Shown: positions 21,261 through 31,354 of the stretch, one piece after another
Position numbering within the stretch: position 1 is the stretch's first letter
How the letters are laid out: each line of letters opens with the position of its first letter
Source of the DNA: Halomonas sp.
Lineage (GTDB): Bacteria; Pseudomonadota; Gammaproteobacteria; Pseudomonadales; Halomonadaceae
DNA length: 64,000 nt
Direction of reading: 5' to 3'
Assembly: GCF_030457605.1 (NCBI RefSeq)
Contig: NZ_JAKDUR010000003.1
Coordinates: 1 to 64,000 of the forward strand
Position numbers and translations under genes: made by a program
Notes under the pieces: model-generated
Told to the model about the DNA's origin: nothing
What the model saw: only the letters and a program-made list of their open reading frames with translations
Database searches by the model: none

Positions 21261-23072
21261 TTAGTCGCCCATCACGATACCTTCCCGACGCGGGTCGGCG
21301 CCGCCGAACAGGGTGCCGTCATCCTGGCGGACAATAACGCCCAACCCGCTGGTCAGCTCGCGCTCGCCAAGCGTATGGCCGCGCTCGCGCAGGGCGTCTT
21401 TTGTGGCGTCCGGCAAGCGGTCTTTTTCCACATACACCTCGCTACCCAGCGTTACCGTGTGGGGCAGTACCAGCGCCTGCTGAGCGTTCAGCCCCCAGTC
21501 GCGCAGCGCCACCAACGTTTGCGCCACATACGGAATAATGGCCGCACCACCGGGGCTGCCAAGGCTTGCCACCAGCTCGCCGGGTTCCGGATCATCTTCA
21601 CTACGATGCTTAAATACCAGCGTCGGGCTCATGCTGGAACGCGGCCGCTTGCCCGGCTGAACGCGGTTGGCCACCGGCTTGCCATCAACTTCCGGAGTAA
21701 ACGAAAAATCCGTCAGCTGGTTATTCAGCAGATAGCCACCGGCGAGCCCGGTACCGCCATCGGCGAGAATTCGCGAGCCAAACGCTTGCTCCATGGAAGT
21801 GGTCATGGCGATGGCTCCGCCATCGCCATCCACAATACTGACATGGCTGGTACCATACTCCGGCTGATGCGGCGGAGTAGCCAGGCTTACTTCAAGCGCT
21901 CCCGGCTGGCCTGGCGCCACATCCTCGCCCAGGCTTTTGTCATGGGCAATCAGCGCCGCACGATGCTCCAGATAGGCCGGCGCCAATAGAGTTTGCCAGT
22001 CGCCGCCGGGGGCCTCGACAAACGCCGGATCACCGATATAACGATTGCGATCGGCAAAGGCCAGCCTTGACGCTTCAATAAAACGATGCAGCCAGTCGCT
22101 GCTGGGAGCGCCGTTATCCAACGGTGCCTCGGTCATCGGCTGTTGATCCAGCATGCCAAGTATCTGCATCACGGTCAGATGGCCTGACGACGGCGGGGGG
22201 AAACCGCACACTTCCCATTGTTGCCACGGCGTACAGATCGGCTCGCGTACTTTGGCTTCGTAGTTTTTCAGATCATCTACCGTCAAGGTGCCCGGCTGTT
22301 TCCGGGACTGCACCCGGTCGGCCAAATCCCGGGCCACACGGCCCTGATAAAACGCCTGGCTGCCCTGCCGAGCAATGTCTTCGAGAATCACTGCCAACGC
22401 GGGGTTGGCAAGCGTCTCGCCCACGGCCAGCGGCTTGCCTTCATCGGTATAGTAAAACGCCCGGGCAGCCGGATTGCGCGGCAAGTATTTATCATCCGCT
22501 AGACTCTGATGCAGCCTTTCACTGACCTTGAAGCCGTCTCTGGCCAGCGTAATGGCCGGCTTGAACAGCACTTCCCAAGGCAGCTTGCCGTATTCGGCGT
22601 GGGCTTTCTCCAGCATCCTGACTGTACCCGGCACGCCAACCGACCGGCCGCTGGTCACGGCATCCATGAAGGCAACAGGCTCGCCCTGCTCATCCAGAAA
22701 GAGCGACTCGTCGGCGCCTGACGGCGCGGTTTCACGACCGTCAAAGGCGGTCACTTCACCGCCGTTTGAATGCAGGAGAAAGCCGCCACCGCCAATGCCG
22801 CTGGACTGCGGCTCCACCAGGGCGAGGACCATTTGCACAGCAACTGCGGCATCCATTGCGTTGCCGCCCGCTTGCAAAACCTGGTAGCCCGCATCTACCG
22901 CCAGCGGATTGGCCGCCACCACGGCAAAAGACTCCGCACTCCAGCCGGGTTTTTCTTCAAAGCCCGAGGCCGGTTCGGGGCTCAGCGCTGGCGCCTGATA
23001 GTCAAAGCCCAGTGCCGTAAGCGGCAACAGCAGCATGCCAAGCGGCAGCAGTCGTTTTTTACAACGCAGCAT
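21261..23072 (-). CDS. ggt: Gamma-glutamyltransferase precursor
   Basis: Periplasmic enzyme that cleaves glutathione and transfers its gamma-glutamyl group. It has 603 residues with a signal peptide (RLLPLGMLLLPLTALG, cleavage near residue 22). The proenzyme self-cleaves before Thr408 in PEYGTSHVSIVD to give the two subunits, and that Thr is the nucleophile. Other conserved blocks are SSGIGGGGFLLH, DGRETAP and RPRSSMSPTL. Length and domain order are normal. It is transcribed leftward and is convergent with the GDPD gene. The ppsA terminator lies in its direction of origin, so transcription starts between them or reads from elsewhere. Confidence 0.94.
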   Translation of the reverse strand: MLRCKKRLLPLGMLLLPLTALGFDYQAPALSPEPASGFEEKPGWSAESFAVVAANPLAVDAGYQVLQAGGNAMDAAVAVQMVLALVEPQSSGIGGGGFLLHSNGGEVTAFDGRETAPSGADESLFLDEQGEPVAFMDAVTSGRSVGVPGTVRMLEKAHAEYGKLPWEVLFKPAITLARDGFKVSERLHQSLADDKYLPRNPAARAFYYTDEGKPLAVGETLANPALAVILEDIARQGSQAFYQGRVARDLADRVQSRKQPGTLTVDDLKNYEAKVREPICTPWQQWEVCGFPPPSSGHLTVMQILGMLDQQPMTEAPLDNGAPSSDWLHRFIEASRLAFADRNRYIGDPAFVEAPGGDWQTLLAPAYLEHRAALIAHDKSLGEDVAPGQPGALEVSLATPPHQPEYGTSHVSIVDGDGGAIAMTTSMEQAFGSRILADGGTGLAGGYLLNNQLTDFSFTPEVDGKPVANRVQPGKRPRSSMSPTLVFKHRSEDDPEPGELVASLGSPGGAAIIPYVAQTLVALRDWGLNAQQALVLPHTVTLGSEVYVEKDRLPDATKDALRERGHTLGERELTSGLGVIVRQDDGTLFGGADPRREGIVMGD

Positions 23073-23097
23073 GGTGTTTTCCTCTGGTCAACTAAAC

Positions 23098-23124
23098 GAA
23101 AAGGCCCGGCACTTGGCCGGGCAT
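23098..23124 (-). terminator. Intrinsic terminator of ppsA (leftward)
   Basis: On the minus strand GCCCGGC and GCCGGGC pair around a five-base loop and are followed by CTTTTCGTTT. It lies about 65 bases past the ppsA stop and just before ggt. Confidence 0.75.
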
Positions 23125-23188
23125 TCGTTGCTTCAAGCGTCGGCATCACACCGAGATTAAAGCCAATCTCAAACGTTGCACAAGCGCG

Positions 23189-25561
23189 TCAGGCCTGTGT
23201 TTTCCCGGCGAGCATCAGCCAGGTCTCCAGCACTGCGTCAGGATTGAGCGACACCGAATCGATGCCCTGCTCCATCAACCACTTGGCAAGATCCGGGTAA
23301 TCGGATGGCCCCTGGCCACAAATACCCACGTACTTGCCCTGAGCCTTGCAGGCCTGAATGGCCATGGCCAGCAGTTTTTTCACCGCCGCGTTACGCTCGT
23401 CAAACAGGTGCGCCACGATCCCCGAGTCCCGATCCAGCCCCAGGGTCAGCTGGGTCAGGTCGTTGGAGCCAATCGAGAAACCGTCAAAATGTTCGAGGAA
23501 CTCGTCAGCCAGCAGGGCGTTCGCCGGCAGCTCGCACATCATGATGATTTTCAGGCCGTTTTCGCCGCGCTTGAGGCCGTTGGCCGCAAGCAGGCCCACG
23601 ACTTCTTCGGCCTCGGCCGGCGTGCGTACAAACGGCACCATGATTTCGACGTTATCCAGCCCCATCTCGTCACGCACGCGCTTCAGGGCACGGCATTCAA
23701 GCTCGAAACACGGCCGGAACGCATCGGATACATAGCGGGATGCACCGCGGAAACCGAGCATGGGATTTTCTTCGCCGGGCTCGTAAAGCTTACCGCCAAT
23801 CAGGTTTTCGTATTCGTTGGACTTGAAATCGGACAGCCGCACGATAACGCGCTTGGGATGGAACGACGCGGCCAGCGTGGAAATACCCTCAACCAGTTTG
23901 TCCACGTAGAAGCTGACCGGATCCGCGTAGCCGGCGGTGCGCAAATCGATGATCTGCTGTAAATCCGTGGGCAACGTGGCGTAGTCCAGCAGTGCCTTCG
24001 GGTGTACCCCGATCATGCGGTTAATGATGAATTCAAGCCGCGCAAGCCCCACGCCGGCACTGGGCAGTCCGGCAAAACTGAAGGCCCGGTCGGGATTGCC
24101 CACGTTCATCATGATATGAAACGGCAGTTCCGGCATGGCATCGATGCTGGATACCTTGCGGTCAAACTCCAGCAATCCTTCATAGACCTGCCCGGCATCG
24201 CCTTCCGCGCAGGAAACGGTGACGTCAATGCCTTCATGCAGCTGCTCGGTGGCATCCGTGCAGCCAACAACCGCCGGGATGCCCAGTTCACGGGCGATAA
24301 TCGCCGCGTGACAGGTGCGCCCGCCGCGATTGGTGACAATGGCCGAGGCGCGCTTCATCACCGGCTCCCAGTCGGGGTCGGTCATGTCGGTCACCAGAAC
24401 ATCGCCGTCCTGGATCTTGTCCATGTCATCCGGGCTTAACACGACCTTGACCGTTCCGCGCCCGATGCGCTGGCCAATCGCCCGGCCGGTCACCAGCGTG
24501 CGGCCCTTTTCACGCAAGGTGAAGCGCTCCAGGCGGCCGCCTTCCTGCTGGGATACCACCGTTTCCGGCCGCGCCTGCACGATGTAAAGCTCACCATCGT
24601 CGCCGTCCAGCGCCCATTCGATATCCATCGGGCGGCGATAGTGCTGCTCGATGGTCACCGCCTGACGAGCAAGCGCCATGGCCTGCTCATCGTTGATACA
24701 AAAGCGGCTGCGGTCCCGGTGCTCCACGTCAACGGTATCGACCGACTTGCCGGCGCTGGCATCTTCGCCGTAAATCATCTTGATGCGCTTGGAGCCCAGG
24801 TTACGGCGCAGTACCGCCGGACGGCCCGCGGCCAGCGTGGGCTTGTGAACGTAGAACTCATCAGGGTTGACCGCGCCCTGCACGACGGTTTCACCCAGCC
24901 CCCAGGAAGCGGTGACAAACACCGCATCGCGGTAGCCGGATTCGGTGTCCAGGGTGAACATGACGCCTGACGCGCCAGTCTCTGAACGCACCATTTTTTG
25001 TACGCCGGCGGACAACGCGACGTTTTCGTGGGCGTAGCCGCGGTGTACGCGGTAGGAAATCGCGCGGTCATTGAACAACGAAGCGAACACCTCGTGCACG
25101 GCGCGCTTGATGTTGGCAAAGCCTTCGATATTGAGAAAGGTTTCCTGCTGGCCGGCAAAGGACGCATCAGGCAGGTCTTCCGCCGTTGCGGAACTGCGCA
25201 CCGCGGCCTTGAGGTTCGGGTGGCGCTCCAACAATTGGTCATAGGCTTTCGCCAGCGCCGCCTCAAAGGCCGGCGGCAGCGGCGTGTCGATGATCCACTG
25301 GCGGATATCGCTGCCGGCTTTCGACAATGCCTTGACGTCATCAACGTCGAGGCGCTTGAGCGTGTCGTTAATGCGCTCGTTCAGCCCGTCGTGGGAGAGA
25401 AACTCACGATATGCATGGGCGGTAGTGGCAAAGCCGCCGGGCACGGTTACGCCCACCTCCGACAGGTTCGAGATCATTTCACCCAGCGACGCGTTCTTGC
25501 CGCCAACGCGCTCGACATCGGCCATACCCAACTGATCGAACCACAGAATGTAGTCTTCCAC
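23189..25561 (-). CDS. ppsA: Phosphoenolpyruvate synthase
   Basis: Gluconeogenic enzyme making PEP from pyruvate and ATP via a phosphohistidine. It has 790 residues from GTG 25561 ([16 protein letters not shown]), which has GAGGGGG just upstream and aligns with E. coli PpsA (792). Domains: N-terminal ATP-grasp ([13 protein letters not shown]), central swivelling phosphohistidine domain with [19 protein letters not shown], and C-terminal PEP/pyruvate barrel ending [17 protein letters not shown]. The Thr two residues before the catalytic His (R-T-C-H) is the site that PpsR-type regulators phosphorylate. That regulator is encoded divergently 300 bases away. Upstream in-frame codons add residues with no family counterpart. 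Confidence 0.96.
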   Translation of the reverse strand: MEDYILWFDQLGMADVERVGGKNASLGEMISNLSEVGVTVPGGFATTAHAYREFLSHDGLNERINDTLKRLDVDDVKALSKAGSDIRQWIIDTPLPPAFEAALAKAYDQLLERHPNLKAAVRSSATAEDLPDASFAGQQETFLNIEGFANIKRAVHEVFASLFNDRAISYRVHRGYAHENVALSAGVQKMVRSETGASGVMFTLDTESGYRDAVFVTASWGLGETVVQGAVNPDEFYVHKPTLAAGRPAVLRRNLGSKRIKMIYGEDASAGKSVDTVDVEHRDRSRFCINDEQAMALARQAVTIEQHYRRPMDIEWALDGDDGELYIVQARPETVVSQQEGGRLERFTLREKGRTLVTGRAIGQRIGRGTVKVVLSPDDMDKIQDGDVLVTDMTDPDWEPVMKRASAIVTNRGGRTCHAAIIARELGIPAVVGCTDATEQLHEGIDVTVSCAEGDAGQVYEGLLEFDRKVSSIDAMPELPFHIMMNVGNPDRAFSFAGLPSAGVGLARLEFIINRMIGVHPKALLDYATLPTDLQQIIDLRTAGYADPVSFYVDKLVEGISTLAASFHPKRVIVRLSDFKSNEYENLIGGKLYEPGEENPMLGFRGASRYVSDAFRPCFELECRALKRVRDEMGLDNVEIMVPFVRTPAEAEEVVGLLAANGLKRGENGLKIIMMCELPANALLADEFLEHFDGFSIGSNDLTQLTLGLDRDSGIVAHLFDERNAAVKKLLAMAIQACKAQGKYVGICGQGPSDYPDLAKWLMEQGIDSVSLNPDAVLETWLMLAGKTQA

Positions 25562-25865
25562 GCAACCCCCTCGCACTTGTGTTTGCAGCGGCTCTGTTGC
25601 CAGCGGCGTTTTCCTGCAACGACCGAACTGCAACGGCTTGTCACCACGGCCGGTAGACCGCCGGTTATTTACGCTCTTACCCTAGCACTCGGGTCAGGCC
25701 TAAACCATTGGTCTAATAGCTAACAGGATGGAGGAGATTTACAACAACGCGGGTTTTTCAGGCAGTTTTGTAGTCGGCAGCAGACGTCAGTAACGGCATG
25801 CTACCCTGCCGCATGATTACAGCCACCATGATCATGCCTGTGCCGAACAGGATAACAGGCGCTTC
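25562..25865. promoter_or_regulatory. Divergent ppsA / ppsR control region
   Basis: 304 bases between two divergently transcribed and functionally paired genes. It must hold both promoters. A nine-base palindrome, ACCATTGGT, is present near 25707, but I cannot match it to a known operator. No small gene is supportable. Confidence 0.45.
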
Positions 25866-26735
25866 ATGGACAACCACCCAGCGCGTACAGGGCTTCAGGA
25901 TATGACACGCACCGCTTTTTTTATCTCCGACGGCACGGGTATTACCGCCGAAAGCCTGGGCCGCAGTCTACTGGCCCAGTTCAGCGGCGTTAACATCACC
26001 ATGCTGACCAAGCCGTACATCGATACCGTGGAAAAGGCAGAAGAGCTGGCCGGGATTATCGAGGCAACCGCTGATCGTGACGGCGCTCGCCCGGTGGTCA
26101 TCGACACCATTGTCGATGAGGCGATCCGCGAGGTAATTCGCGCTGCGCCATGTTTCAAGGTGGATATTTTCTCTACCTTTCTCGCACCGCTGGAACAGGA
26201 GCTGGCCACCCACTCGTCCTACAGCGTCGGGCGTACCCACGCGATCGGCAGCGATGCGGTATACATGGATCGCATCCATTCGGTGCATTTTGCCCTGGAT
26301 AACGACGACGGCGCGCGCACGCACCAATATGACCAGGCCGACATCATTCTGATTGGCGTTTCCCGCTGCGGCAAAACGCCGACATCATTGTATCTGGCGC
26401 TACAGTTTGGCATCCGCGCGGCCAACTATCCGCTTACCGAAGACGACCAGGATGAAGACGGCGTGCTGAAGCTGCCACGCTTTCTGGCCCAGCACCATCA
26501 CAAGCTGTTCGGCCTGACCATTGACGCTCGCCGGCTCGCGGCCATTCGCAACGAACGCCGGCCCAACAGCCGCTACAGCTCCATGGACCAGTGCCTGCAG
26601 GAGGTGGAGCAAACAGAATCGCTGTATCGCTCGCTGCACATTCCCAGCATCGACACCACGCGCTTTTCCGTCGAGGAAATTTCGACGCGCATGATTGCCG
26701 AGACCGGGCTTGTGCGGCGGTTTTCGCCGCGTTGA
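25866..26735 (+). CDS. ppsR: PEP synthase regulatory protein (bifunctional kinase/pyrophosphorylase)
   Basis: DUF299/PSRP family enzyme. It inactivates PEP synthase by ADP-dependent phosphorylation of the Thr next to the catalytic His and reactivates it by Pi-dependent pyrophosphorolysis. Family blocks are [15 protein letters not shown], the P-loop [17 protein letters not shown], and NYPLTEDD. From ATG 25866 it has 289 residues, with ACAGG six bases upstream. The alternative ATG 25902 ([11 protein letters not shown]) aligns better with Pseudomonas homologues and has AGGG nine bases upstream, so either may be used. It is divergent from its target, ppsA. Confidence 0.94.
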   Translation: MDNHPARTGLQDMTRTAFFISDGTGITAESLGRSLLAQFSGVNITMLTKPYIDTVEKAEELAGIIEATADRDGARPVVIDTIVDEAIREVIRAAPCFKVDIFSTFLAPLEQELATHSSYSVGRTHAIGSDAVYMDRIHSVHFALDNDDGARTHQYDQADIILIGVSRCGKTPTSLYLALQFGIRAANYPLTEDDQDEDGVLKLPRFLAQHHHKLFGLTIDARRLAAIRNERRPNSRYSSMDQCLQEVEQTESLYRSLHIPSIDTTRFSVEEISTRMIAETGLVRRFSPR

Positions 26736-26755
26736 AGGTTGATTGCAGGCTCAGC

Positions 26756-27334
26756 CTACAGCCCCTTGGGCGCGAAGATTCCCGGCGCATTGCGCCAGTA
26801 GCCCTTGTAATCCATCCCGAAGCCGAAGACGTAGCGGTCGGCGACTTTCAGGCTGCAGTAGTCGGCCTGGAGGCCGGGCACGGCCTTGCGGTCGTGCTGC
26901 TTGTCCACCAGTACCGCGGTGGTCACGCTTGCCGCCTGGGCTTCTGCGCAATAGTCGAGTATCGCGGCCAGGGTTGAACCTTCATCAAGAATATCGTCGA
27001 CGATAACCACGTGGCGCCCGGCCATGGGCACTTCCGGCGAGACCCGCCAGAAAAGCTCCCCACCGTGAAGCTGACTGCGATAACGGGTAGCATGGATGTA
27101 ATCCACTTCCAGCGGAAAACCCAGCCGCGTCAACAGATGCCCGGTGGTAATCAGCCCGCCGTTCATCACGCAATAAAATACCGGCAGCTTGTCCCCCAGA
27201 TCACGGGTAATGGCCTCGGCCATGCGATCCAGCGCCTGCTCCACCTGCTGTTGGGTAATCAGGCAGTCGGCATCATCCATCAGCGCGCGCATTGAGTCGC
27301 GGGACTCAAGCGCTTGTTTATCCAGCGTCACCAT
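26756..27334 (-). CDS. hpt: Hypoxanthine-guanine phosphoribosyltransferase
   Basis: Purine-salvage enzyme that joins hypoxanthine or guanine to PRPP. The PRPP-binding motif HVVIVDDILDEGST is clear, and YCVMNGGLITTGHLL and VDYIHATRYRSQ match the Pseudomonas type, which is about 185 residues. ATG 27334 gives 192 residues; ATG 27292 (MRALMDDAD) is also possible, and neither has a strong ribosome binding site. It is convergent with ppsR. It lies upstream-adjacent to nothing on its own strand except nagZ, whose product it follows in opposite order: nagZ is 70 bases to the right, the arrangement known in Pseudomonas. Confidence 0.9.
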   Translation of the reverse strand: MVTLDKQALESRDSMRALMDDADCLITQQQVEQALDRMAEAITRDLGDKLPVFYCVMNGGLITTGHLLTRLGFPLEVDYIHATRYRSQLHGGELFWRVSPEVPMAGRHVVIVDDILDEGSTLAAILDYCAEAQAASVTTAVLVDKQHDRKAVPGLQADYCSLKVADRYVFGFGMDYKGYWRNAPGIFAPKGL

Positions 27335-27404
27335 GTCGGGGTCCAGAGAGTTTGTGAAATCGGAAAATAGAAGCAAAAAAGCGACAACTGCGCGCTGTTA
27401 TAAC

Positions 27405-28430
27405 TTATAACTCCATGCCGCCATCGGCCAGTGCTTCAAGGCGTGCATGGGTACGCCGCCAGCGATTGAGTGCAGTAAGCGCCTTGAGTTCGGGGCGGGC
27501 CCGGCCGTAACGCAGCCGGGCCGGGCGGCGGGCCTGGCGATCCGCGCAGGCGGCGACCACCGCCCGGGCAGCCTCGCGATCATTGCATACCAACAGCATG
27601 TCGCAGCCAGCGCCCAGTGCGGCTTCGGCGCGCGCTATTGGCCCGCCCGCTTCGCTGGCACCGTGCATGCTCAGGTCATCAGAAAAGATGCATCCCTTGA
27701 AGCCCAGCGATTCGCGCAGCATGCCAAGCCAGCTGGGTGAGAAACCTGCCGGACGCGCATCAAAATCGGAATAGATCACGTGCGCCGGCATCACACCGTC
27801 CAGCTGCCCTGACAGATGGCTAAAGGGCACCAGATCGTGCGCTTTCAGCTCGGCAAGAGGCCGTTCGTCTACCGGCAGCGCCACGTGCGAGTCCGCCGCG
27901 ACGCCGCCATGGCCAGGAAAATGCTTGCCCACCGCCGCCATGCCCGCTTCGTGCAACCCCGTGACAAATGCTTCGCCAAGGGCGGCCACGGCCTGTGGGT
28001 CGCTGCCAAAACTGCGGTCGCCAATCACGTTGGAAAGGCCACAATCAACGTCAAGCACCGGCGCAAAGGTAATGTCCAGCCCGCAGGCGGCCATTTCCAT
28101 GCCCAGCAGCCAGCCGGCATCCCGAACCAGCGATGCGCCTTCCCGGGGGGAAACCGCAAAACGTTCGCCAAACCGTGCCATGGGCGGCAAGCGCGTGACA
28201 CCCTGCCGGATACGCTGCACGCGCCCCCCCTCCTGATCCATGGCAATCAGCAGCTCGGGGCGCTGGTGACGAATCTCGGCACACAGGTCACTGACCTGCG
28301 CGGCATTTTCCACATTGCGGGCAAACAGAATCACGCCGCCTACCGCCGGCTCGCGCAGCAAGCGCGCTTCCGCGGCGCCAAGGCTTGGCCCTTCAAGGTC
28401 AAGCATGACCGGGCCTGAGGGATGAGTCAT
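27405..28430 (-). CDS. nagZ: Beta-N-acetylhexosaminidase NagZ
   Basis: Glycoside hydrolase family 3 enzyme that removes GlcNAc from anhydro-muropeptides in the cytoplasm during peptidoglycan recycling. It has 341 residues from ATG 28430 (MTHPSGPVMLDLEG), with AGGA eight bases upstream. The GH3 signature AVGKHFPGHGGVAADSH carries the catalytic His-Asp loop, and IFSDDLSMHGA holds the nucleophile Asp. Muropeptides reach it through AmpG, which is also encoded in this window (62731). It is part of a leftward cluster with the L,D-transpeptidase and psrA, similar to the Pseudomonas nagZ-psrA-lexA locus. Confidence 0.95.
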   Translation of the reverse strand: MTHPSGPVMLDLEGPSLGAAEARLLREPAVGGVILFARNVENAAQVSDLCAEIRHQRPELLIAMDQEGGRVQRIRQGVTRLPPMARFGERFAVSPREGASLVRDAGWLLGMEMAACGLDITFAPVLDVDCGLSNVIGDRSFGSDPQAVAALGEAFVTGLHEAGMAAVGKHFPGHGGVAADSHVALPVDERPLAELKAHDLVPFSHLSGQLDGVMPAHVIYSDFDARPAGFSPSWLGMLRESLGFKGCIFSDDLSMHGASEAGGPIARAEAALGAGCDMLLVCNDREAARAVVAACADRQARRPARLRYGRARPELKALTALNRWRRTHARLEALADGGMEL

Positions 28431-28523
28431 CGTGAAGGATCCTGCAAAAGGGAGGCGTAATTCTAGACGATCAACGCCGACTGTCAAAACCTGCCGGCTG
28501 GTGTATCCGGAACTCGCAGCCGG

Positions 28524-29054
28524 CTATGGCGCTGAGCTGTCGTGCAGCCAGACCGGTGTCCCGGGAGGTGCCTGCGCAAATACTTCGTGCAGGTCATCCA
28601 GACGCAGGCGCACGCAGCCGTGAGAGGCGGGCACGCCCATGGGCTCGTCGGGCGGCGTGCCGTGCAGGTAAATATAGCGCCGTTGGGAATCCACCCGGCC
28701 GCCACGGTTGTGGCCTTTTTCCAGCCCGCACAACCACAGGATACGGCTGAGCACCCAGTCACGTTCCGGATGGCGTGCAGCCAGAGTGGCGGAATACACT
28801 TCACCGGTCGCACGGCGGCCACGAAATACCGCGTTATCCGGCTCACCGGCGCCAATGGCAGCGCGCACGTAGTGCCAACCCAGCGGCGTTTGTCCGCTGC
28901 CGTCCTGCTGGCCCGCACCGGCCTCCCCGGTAGAAATCGACCAACGCTGGCACGGCGTCTGCCCGTGCCACAGCGTCAGCGACTGATCGTGAAGATCGAT
29001 GTCGATCCACGCCGCATGCGGCGGCGGCAGCTCGTTCAGTATCGGGGTCTGCAT
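28524..29054 (-). CDS. L,D-transpeptidase (YkuD domain)
   Basis: 176 residues with a complete YkuD catalytic block: YLHGTPPDEPMGVPASHGCVRLRLDDL, containing the conserved His and the nucleophilic Cys in SHGCVR. These enzymes make or break 3-3 cross-links in peptidoglycan or attach proteins to it. No clear signal peptide is present at the chosen N-terminus (MQTPILNELPPPHAAWIDIDL). The protein may therefore be exported by an unrecognised route, act in the cytoplasm on recycled muropeptides (consistent with nagZ next to it), or have its start misplaced. It lies between psrA and nagZ, all leftward. Confidence 0.87.
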   Translation of the reverse strand: MQTPILNELPPPHAAWIDIDLHDQSLTLWHGQTPCQRWSISTGEAGAGQQDGSGQTPLGWHYVRAAIGAGEPDNAVFRGRRATGEVYSATLAARHPERDWVLSRILWLCGLEKGHNRGGRVDSQRRYIYLHGTPPDEPMGVPASHGCVRLRLDDLHEVFAQAPPGTPVWLHDSSAP

Positions 29055-29093
29055 GGTTCTCCTGATAGCGCCTCGGTTACGGAGTCATGGCGC

Positions 29094-29744
29094 TCATTCG
29101 CGGGGTTCAACGGGCAGCGGTGCATTCATCGCAGCGACCACCACCGGGCGCAGGCGCCTGACCAGATCACGCGTGGTGACCTGCTCGTCATAGTCCTTTT
29201 CGGCAATGTCTTTCAACGCATCCAGCCCCGACAGGGTAAAAATCACCGTGCCCAGCATGAAATGCAGGCGCCAGAAGCGTTCGGCATCAGGCAAATCCGG
29301 TGTGGCCTTGCGCACCAGCTCGGTAAAGCGGGTAAACACATCACCATAATGCTGCTGAATGTGGCGCCGCAAATGCCCCTGCGCCTGGCTGTAGGCAAGC
29401 CCCAACAGCCGCATGAACACCTTGAGGCTATTACGCTCGGCGGGCACGGCAAGCACCGTGGCCGCCATGCTTTCAAGCAGCGCCTCAAGCGGAATGACAC
29501 GCCCGTCGTAGTGGGCCTCCAGCTCGTCAAGCGCGGCATGAAAACGCAGGGTAAACGGGTCCAGGTAGCGTGAAAAAACCGCCTGAATCAGCGCTTTTTT
29601 GGAGCCGAAATGATAGTTGACCGCTGCCAGATTAACCCGGGCCTTGCTGGTTATGTTACGTAGCGACGTTTCGGCAAAGCCGCGCTCTGCAAACAACACC
29701 TCGGCAGTATCCAAGATGCGCGTCATTGTATCCGGCTCGGCCAT
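29094..29744 (-). CDS. psrA: TetR family regulator, PsrA-like
   Basis: 216 residues beginning MAEPDTMTRILDTAEVLFAERGFAETSL, followed by the helix-turn-helix ITSKARVNLAAVNYHFGSKKALIQAVFSRYL, nearly identical to Pseudomonas PsrA. That protein is a fatty-acid-sensing repressor/activator controlling beta-oxidation genes, rpoS and itself. The C-terminal helices form the ligand pocket. It is divergent from lexA, as in Pseudomonas, which strengthens the assignment. A matching operator half-site pair lies immediately upstream (29758-29771). The alternative upstream ATG at 29759 would overlap that operator. Confidence 0.88.
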   Translation of the reverse strand: MAEPDTMTRILDTAEVLFAERGFAETSLRNITSKARVNLAAVNYHFGSKKALIQAVFSRYLDPFTLRFHAALDELEAHYDGRVIPLEALLESMAATVLAVPAERNSLKVFMRLLGLAYSQAQGHLRRHIQQHYGDVFTRFTELVRKATPDLPDAERFWRLHFMLGTVIFTLSGLDALKDIAEKDYDEQVTTRDLVRRLRPVVVAAMNAPLPVEPRE

Positions 29745-29757
29745 ACGGCGCTCTCCC

Positions 29758-29771
29758 AAAACAACTGTTTA
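29758..29771. promoter_or_regulatory. Candidate PsrA autoregulatory operator
   Basis: AAAC-AACT-GTTT, matching the inner bases of the reported PsrA box (C/G)AAAC-N2-4-GTTT(G/C), sits 14 bases upstream of the psrA start. The outer bases are A and A rather than C/G. The position fits self-repression. A better match occurs at 57369-57382. Confidence 0.5.
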
Positions 29772-29856
29772 AAACATGAAGCAATAGTACGCCAGCTCCC
29801 GTTACGGCTCAATCAATAACCGCCCGCACCCGACCTATACTGGACATAGCCCCATG

Positions 29857-29872
29857 CTGTATACTTAACCAC
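29857..29872. promoter_or_regulatory. Degenerate SOS (LexA) box upstream of lexA
   Basis: CTGTATACTTAACCAC matches the left half (CTGTATA) of the CTG-N10-CAG LexA site, but the right half ends CAC rather than CAG. It lies about 120 bases before the lexA ATG, where an autoregulatory site is expected. Only half is convincing. Confidence 0.4.
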
Positions 29873-29994
29873 AACTGCCTCGACAACCTCCGGGGCAACG
29901 CTTCTGGTCATGAACGCACGTTCTGATGAGTCGCCACGACCTTTACAACCACGCTGCCCACTACTGCGGGGTTGCCACAATCCGGGAGTTCCCT

Positions 29995-30660
29995 ATGACG
30001 CAGCCATTAACCGCGCGCCAGCAAAATGTTTATGACTTTATCGTCAAGACCATGGGAGACCACGGCTACCCTCCTACTCGGGCCGAAATCGCCCGGGCGC
30101 TGGGGTTCCGCTCACCGAACGCTGCTGAAGAGCACCTGCGTGCGCTGGAACGCAAAGGCGCCATCCGTATTGTGCGCAATACATCGCGCGGTATCCGGCT
30201 CCCCGCTCAGGAAGCGCCGGACGAACCCGCGACAGACACCGCAGGCAACGGCGAAACGCCCCAGGGCCTGCCGATTATTGGCGAAGTCGCCGCCGGTAGT
30301 CCGATACTTGCCGCCGAGCACATTGATCGCTACTGCCCGCTGCCGGCGGAATACTTCACGCCCAAAGCCGACTACCTGCTGCGCGTTCGCGGGCTCTCGA
30401 TGAAAGACGTCGGCATTCTGGAAGGCGATTTACTTGCGGTACACCGCACGGAACGCGTCCGCGACGGACAGATCGTCGTGGCACGCCTGGAGGACGAGGT
30501 AACAGTCAAGCGCTTCAAGCGCCAGGGGCACCACGTGCAACTCACTGCCGAAAACGCCGACTTTACTCCCATCAATATTGACCTGCGCACCCAGGCGCTG
30601 GATATCGAAGGCGTCGGCGTTGGCGTCATTCGTGGTGGCAACGGCCAGGCACTAGGCTAA
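29995..30660 (+). CDS. lexA: SOS repressor LexA
   Basis: Represses DNA-damage genes until RecA-stimulated self-cleavage. It has 221 residues from ATG 29995, with GGGAG six bases upstream. The winged-helix domain is at 1-70 ([30 protein letters not shown]). The linker leads to the S24 peptidase domain with cleavage site Ala100-Gly101 (EVAAGSPI), catalytic Ser135 (GLSMKD) and Lys172. All catalytic residues are present, so it should be functional. It is divergent from psrA. No sulA-like gene follows, unlike in Pseudomonas: the next gene is convergent and encodes a membrane protein. Confidence 0.97.
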   Translation: MTQPLTARQQNVYDFIVKTMGDHGYPPTRAEIARALGFRSPNAAEEHLRALERKGAIRIVRNTSRGIRLPAQEAPDEPATDTAGNGETPQGLPIIGEVAAGSPILAAEHIDRYCPLPAEYFTPKADYLLRVRGLSMKDVGILEGDLLAVHRTERVRDGQIVVARLEDEVTVKRFKRQGHHVQLTAENADFTPINIDLRTQALDIEGVGVGVIRGGNGQALG

Positions 30661-30682
30661 CGGATTGATGCCCGAACGGGCT

Positions 30683-31354
30683 TTACTGACTGTCGATATA
30701 GCGATGGTCATTGAAGGTGGCCACCCAGTGCGGGTGGTACACCATCAGGATGATCAGCAACATGCCGGTAATAAATGCCTCCGACGGCATTAACAGCGGC
30801 AGGAAGCGGGCGTACTCTTTAGCCAACAGTATCGCCTGGGCATTCTGACTGCCCACGAGAATCAGGCCGACAGCCGCAAGCCCACCGGCCAGCGTGGCCA
30901 GTGCCGAGCCAAAAAAGCCGCAAAAAAACATAAATAGCATGATGTTATCCGGCAGCCTGCGGTCAACAAATCGCCAGATCAGTCCTACCACCACCGCTGG
31001 CACAACCCCCGTCACCAACACGTTTACGCCCAGCAACGTCCAGTCGTTGCGCCCGATGGCCACCATCGCCACATTCACCAGCACGTTACTCACCAGCGCC
31101 AACGGCGCCTTGAATAACAGCAACAACAGCGTGGTAAACACCAGATGCAGCGTCAGCCAGTCCACCGCCTGCGCGCGCAGCTGCCAAAGCAACATCACGC
31201 CGAGGGTTGCTGCCATCCAGCGATGTTGCAGTGCGGTATCGTTGATCAACGCCTGCCAGGGTCTGAGCGTCATGAGCCAGGCAAACAGTGCGAGAGTAAC
31301 CGCCGCACACAGCACCAGCAGCCATGGGGCCAGCACACTTTGGGCAAAAGACAT
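30683..31354 (-). CDS. CbiM-like membrane protein (energy-coupling factor permease family)
   Basis: 223 residues from ATG 31354, with GAGG six bases upstream. About seven membrane segments are visible, and the C-terminal block MPSEAFITGMLLIILMVYHPHWVATFNDHRYI is typical of the COG3235/CbiM-like group found in Pseudomonas and relatives. Classical CbiM proteins are substrate-binding components for cobalt or nickel uptake, but no ATPase or T-component gene is adjacent, so transport activity is uncertain. It is convergent with lexA. The same frame is open further upstream without a plausible start. Confidence 0.72.
   Translation of the reverse strand: MSFAQSVLAPWLLVLCAAVTLALFAWLMTLRPWQALINDTALQHRWMAATLGVMLLWQLRAQAVDWLTLHLVFTTLLLLLFKAPLALVSNVLVNVAMVAIGRNDWTLLGVNVLVTGVVPAVVVGLIWRFVDRRLPDNIMLFMFFCGFFGSALATLAGGLAAVGLILVGSQNAQAILLAKEYARFLPLLMPSEAFITGMLLIILMVYHPHWVATFNDHRYIDSQ

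Noticed and set aside
30668-30685. GCCC-GAAC-GGGC-TTT as a lexA terminator.
   Set aside because: Only a four-bp stem and three T; too weak to call.
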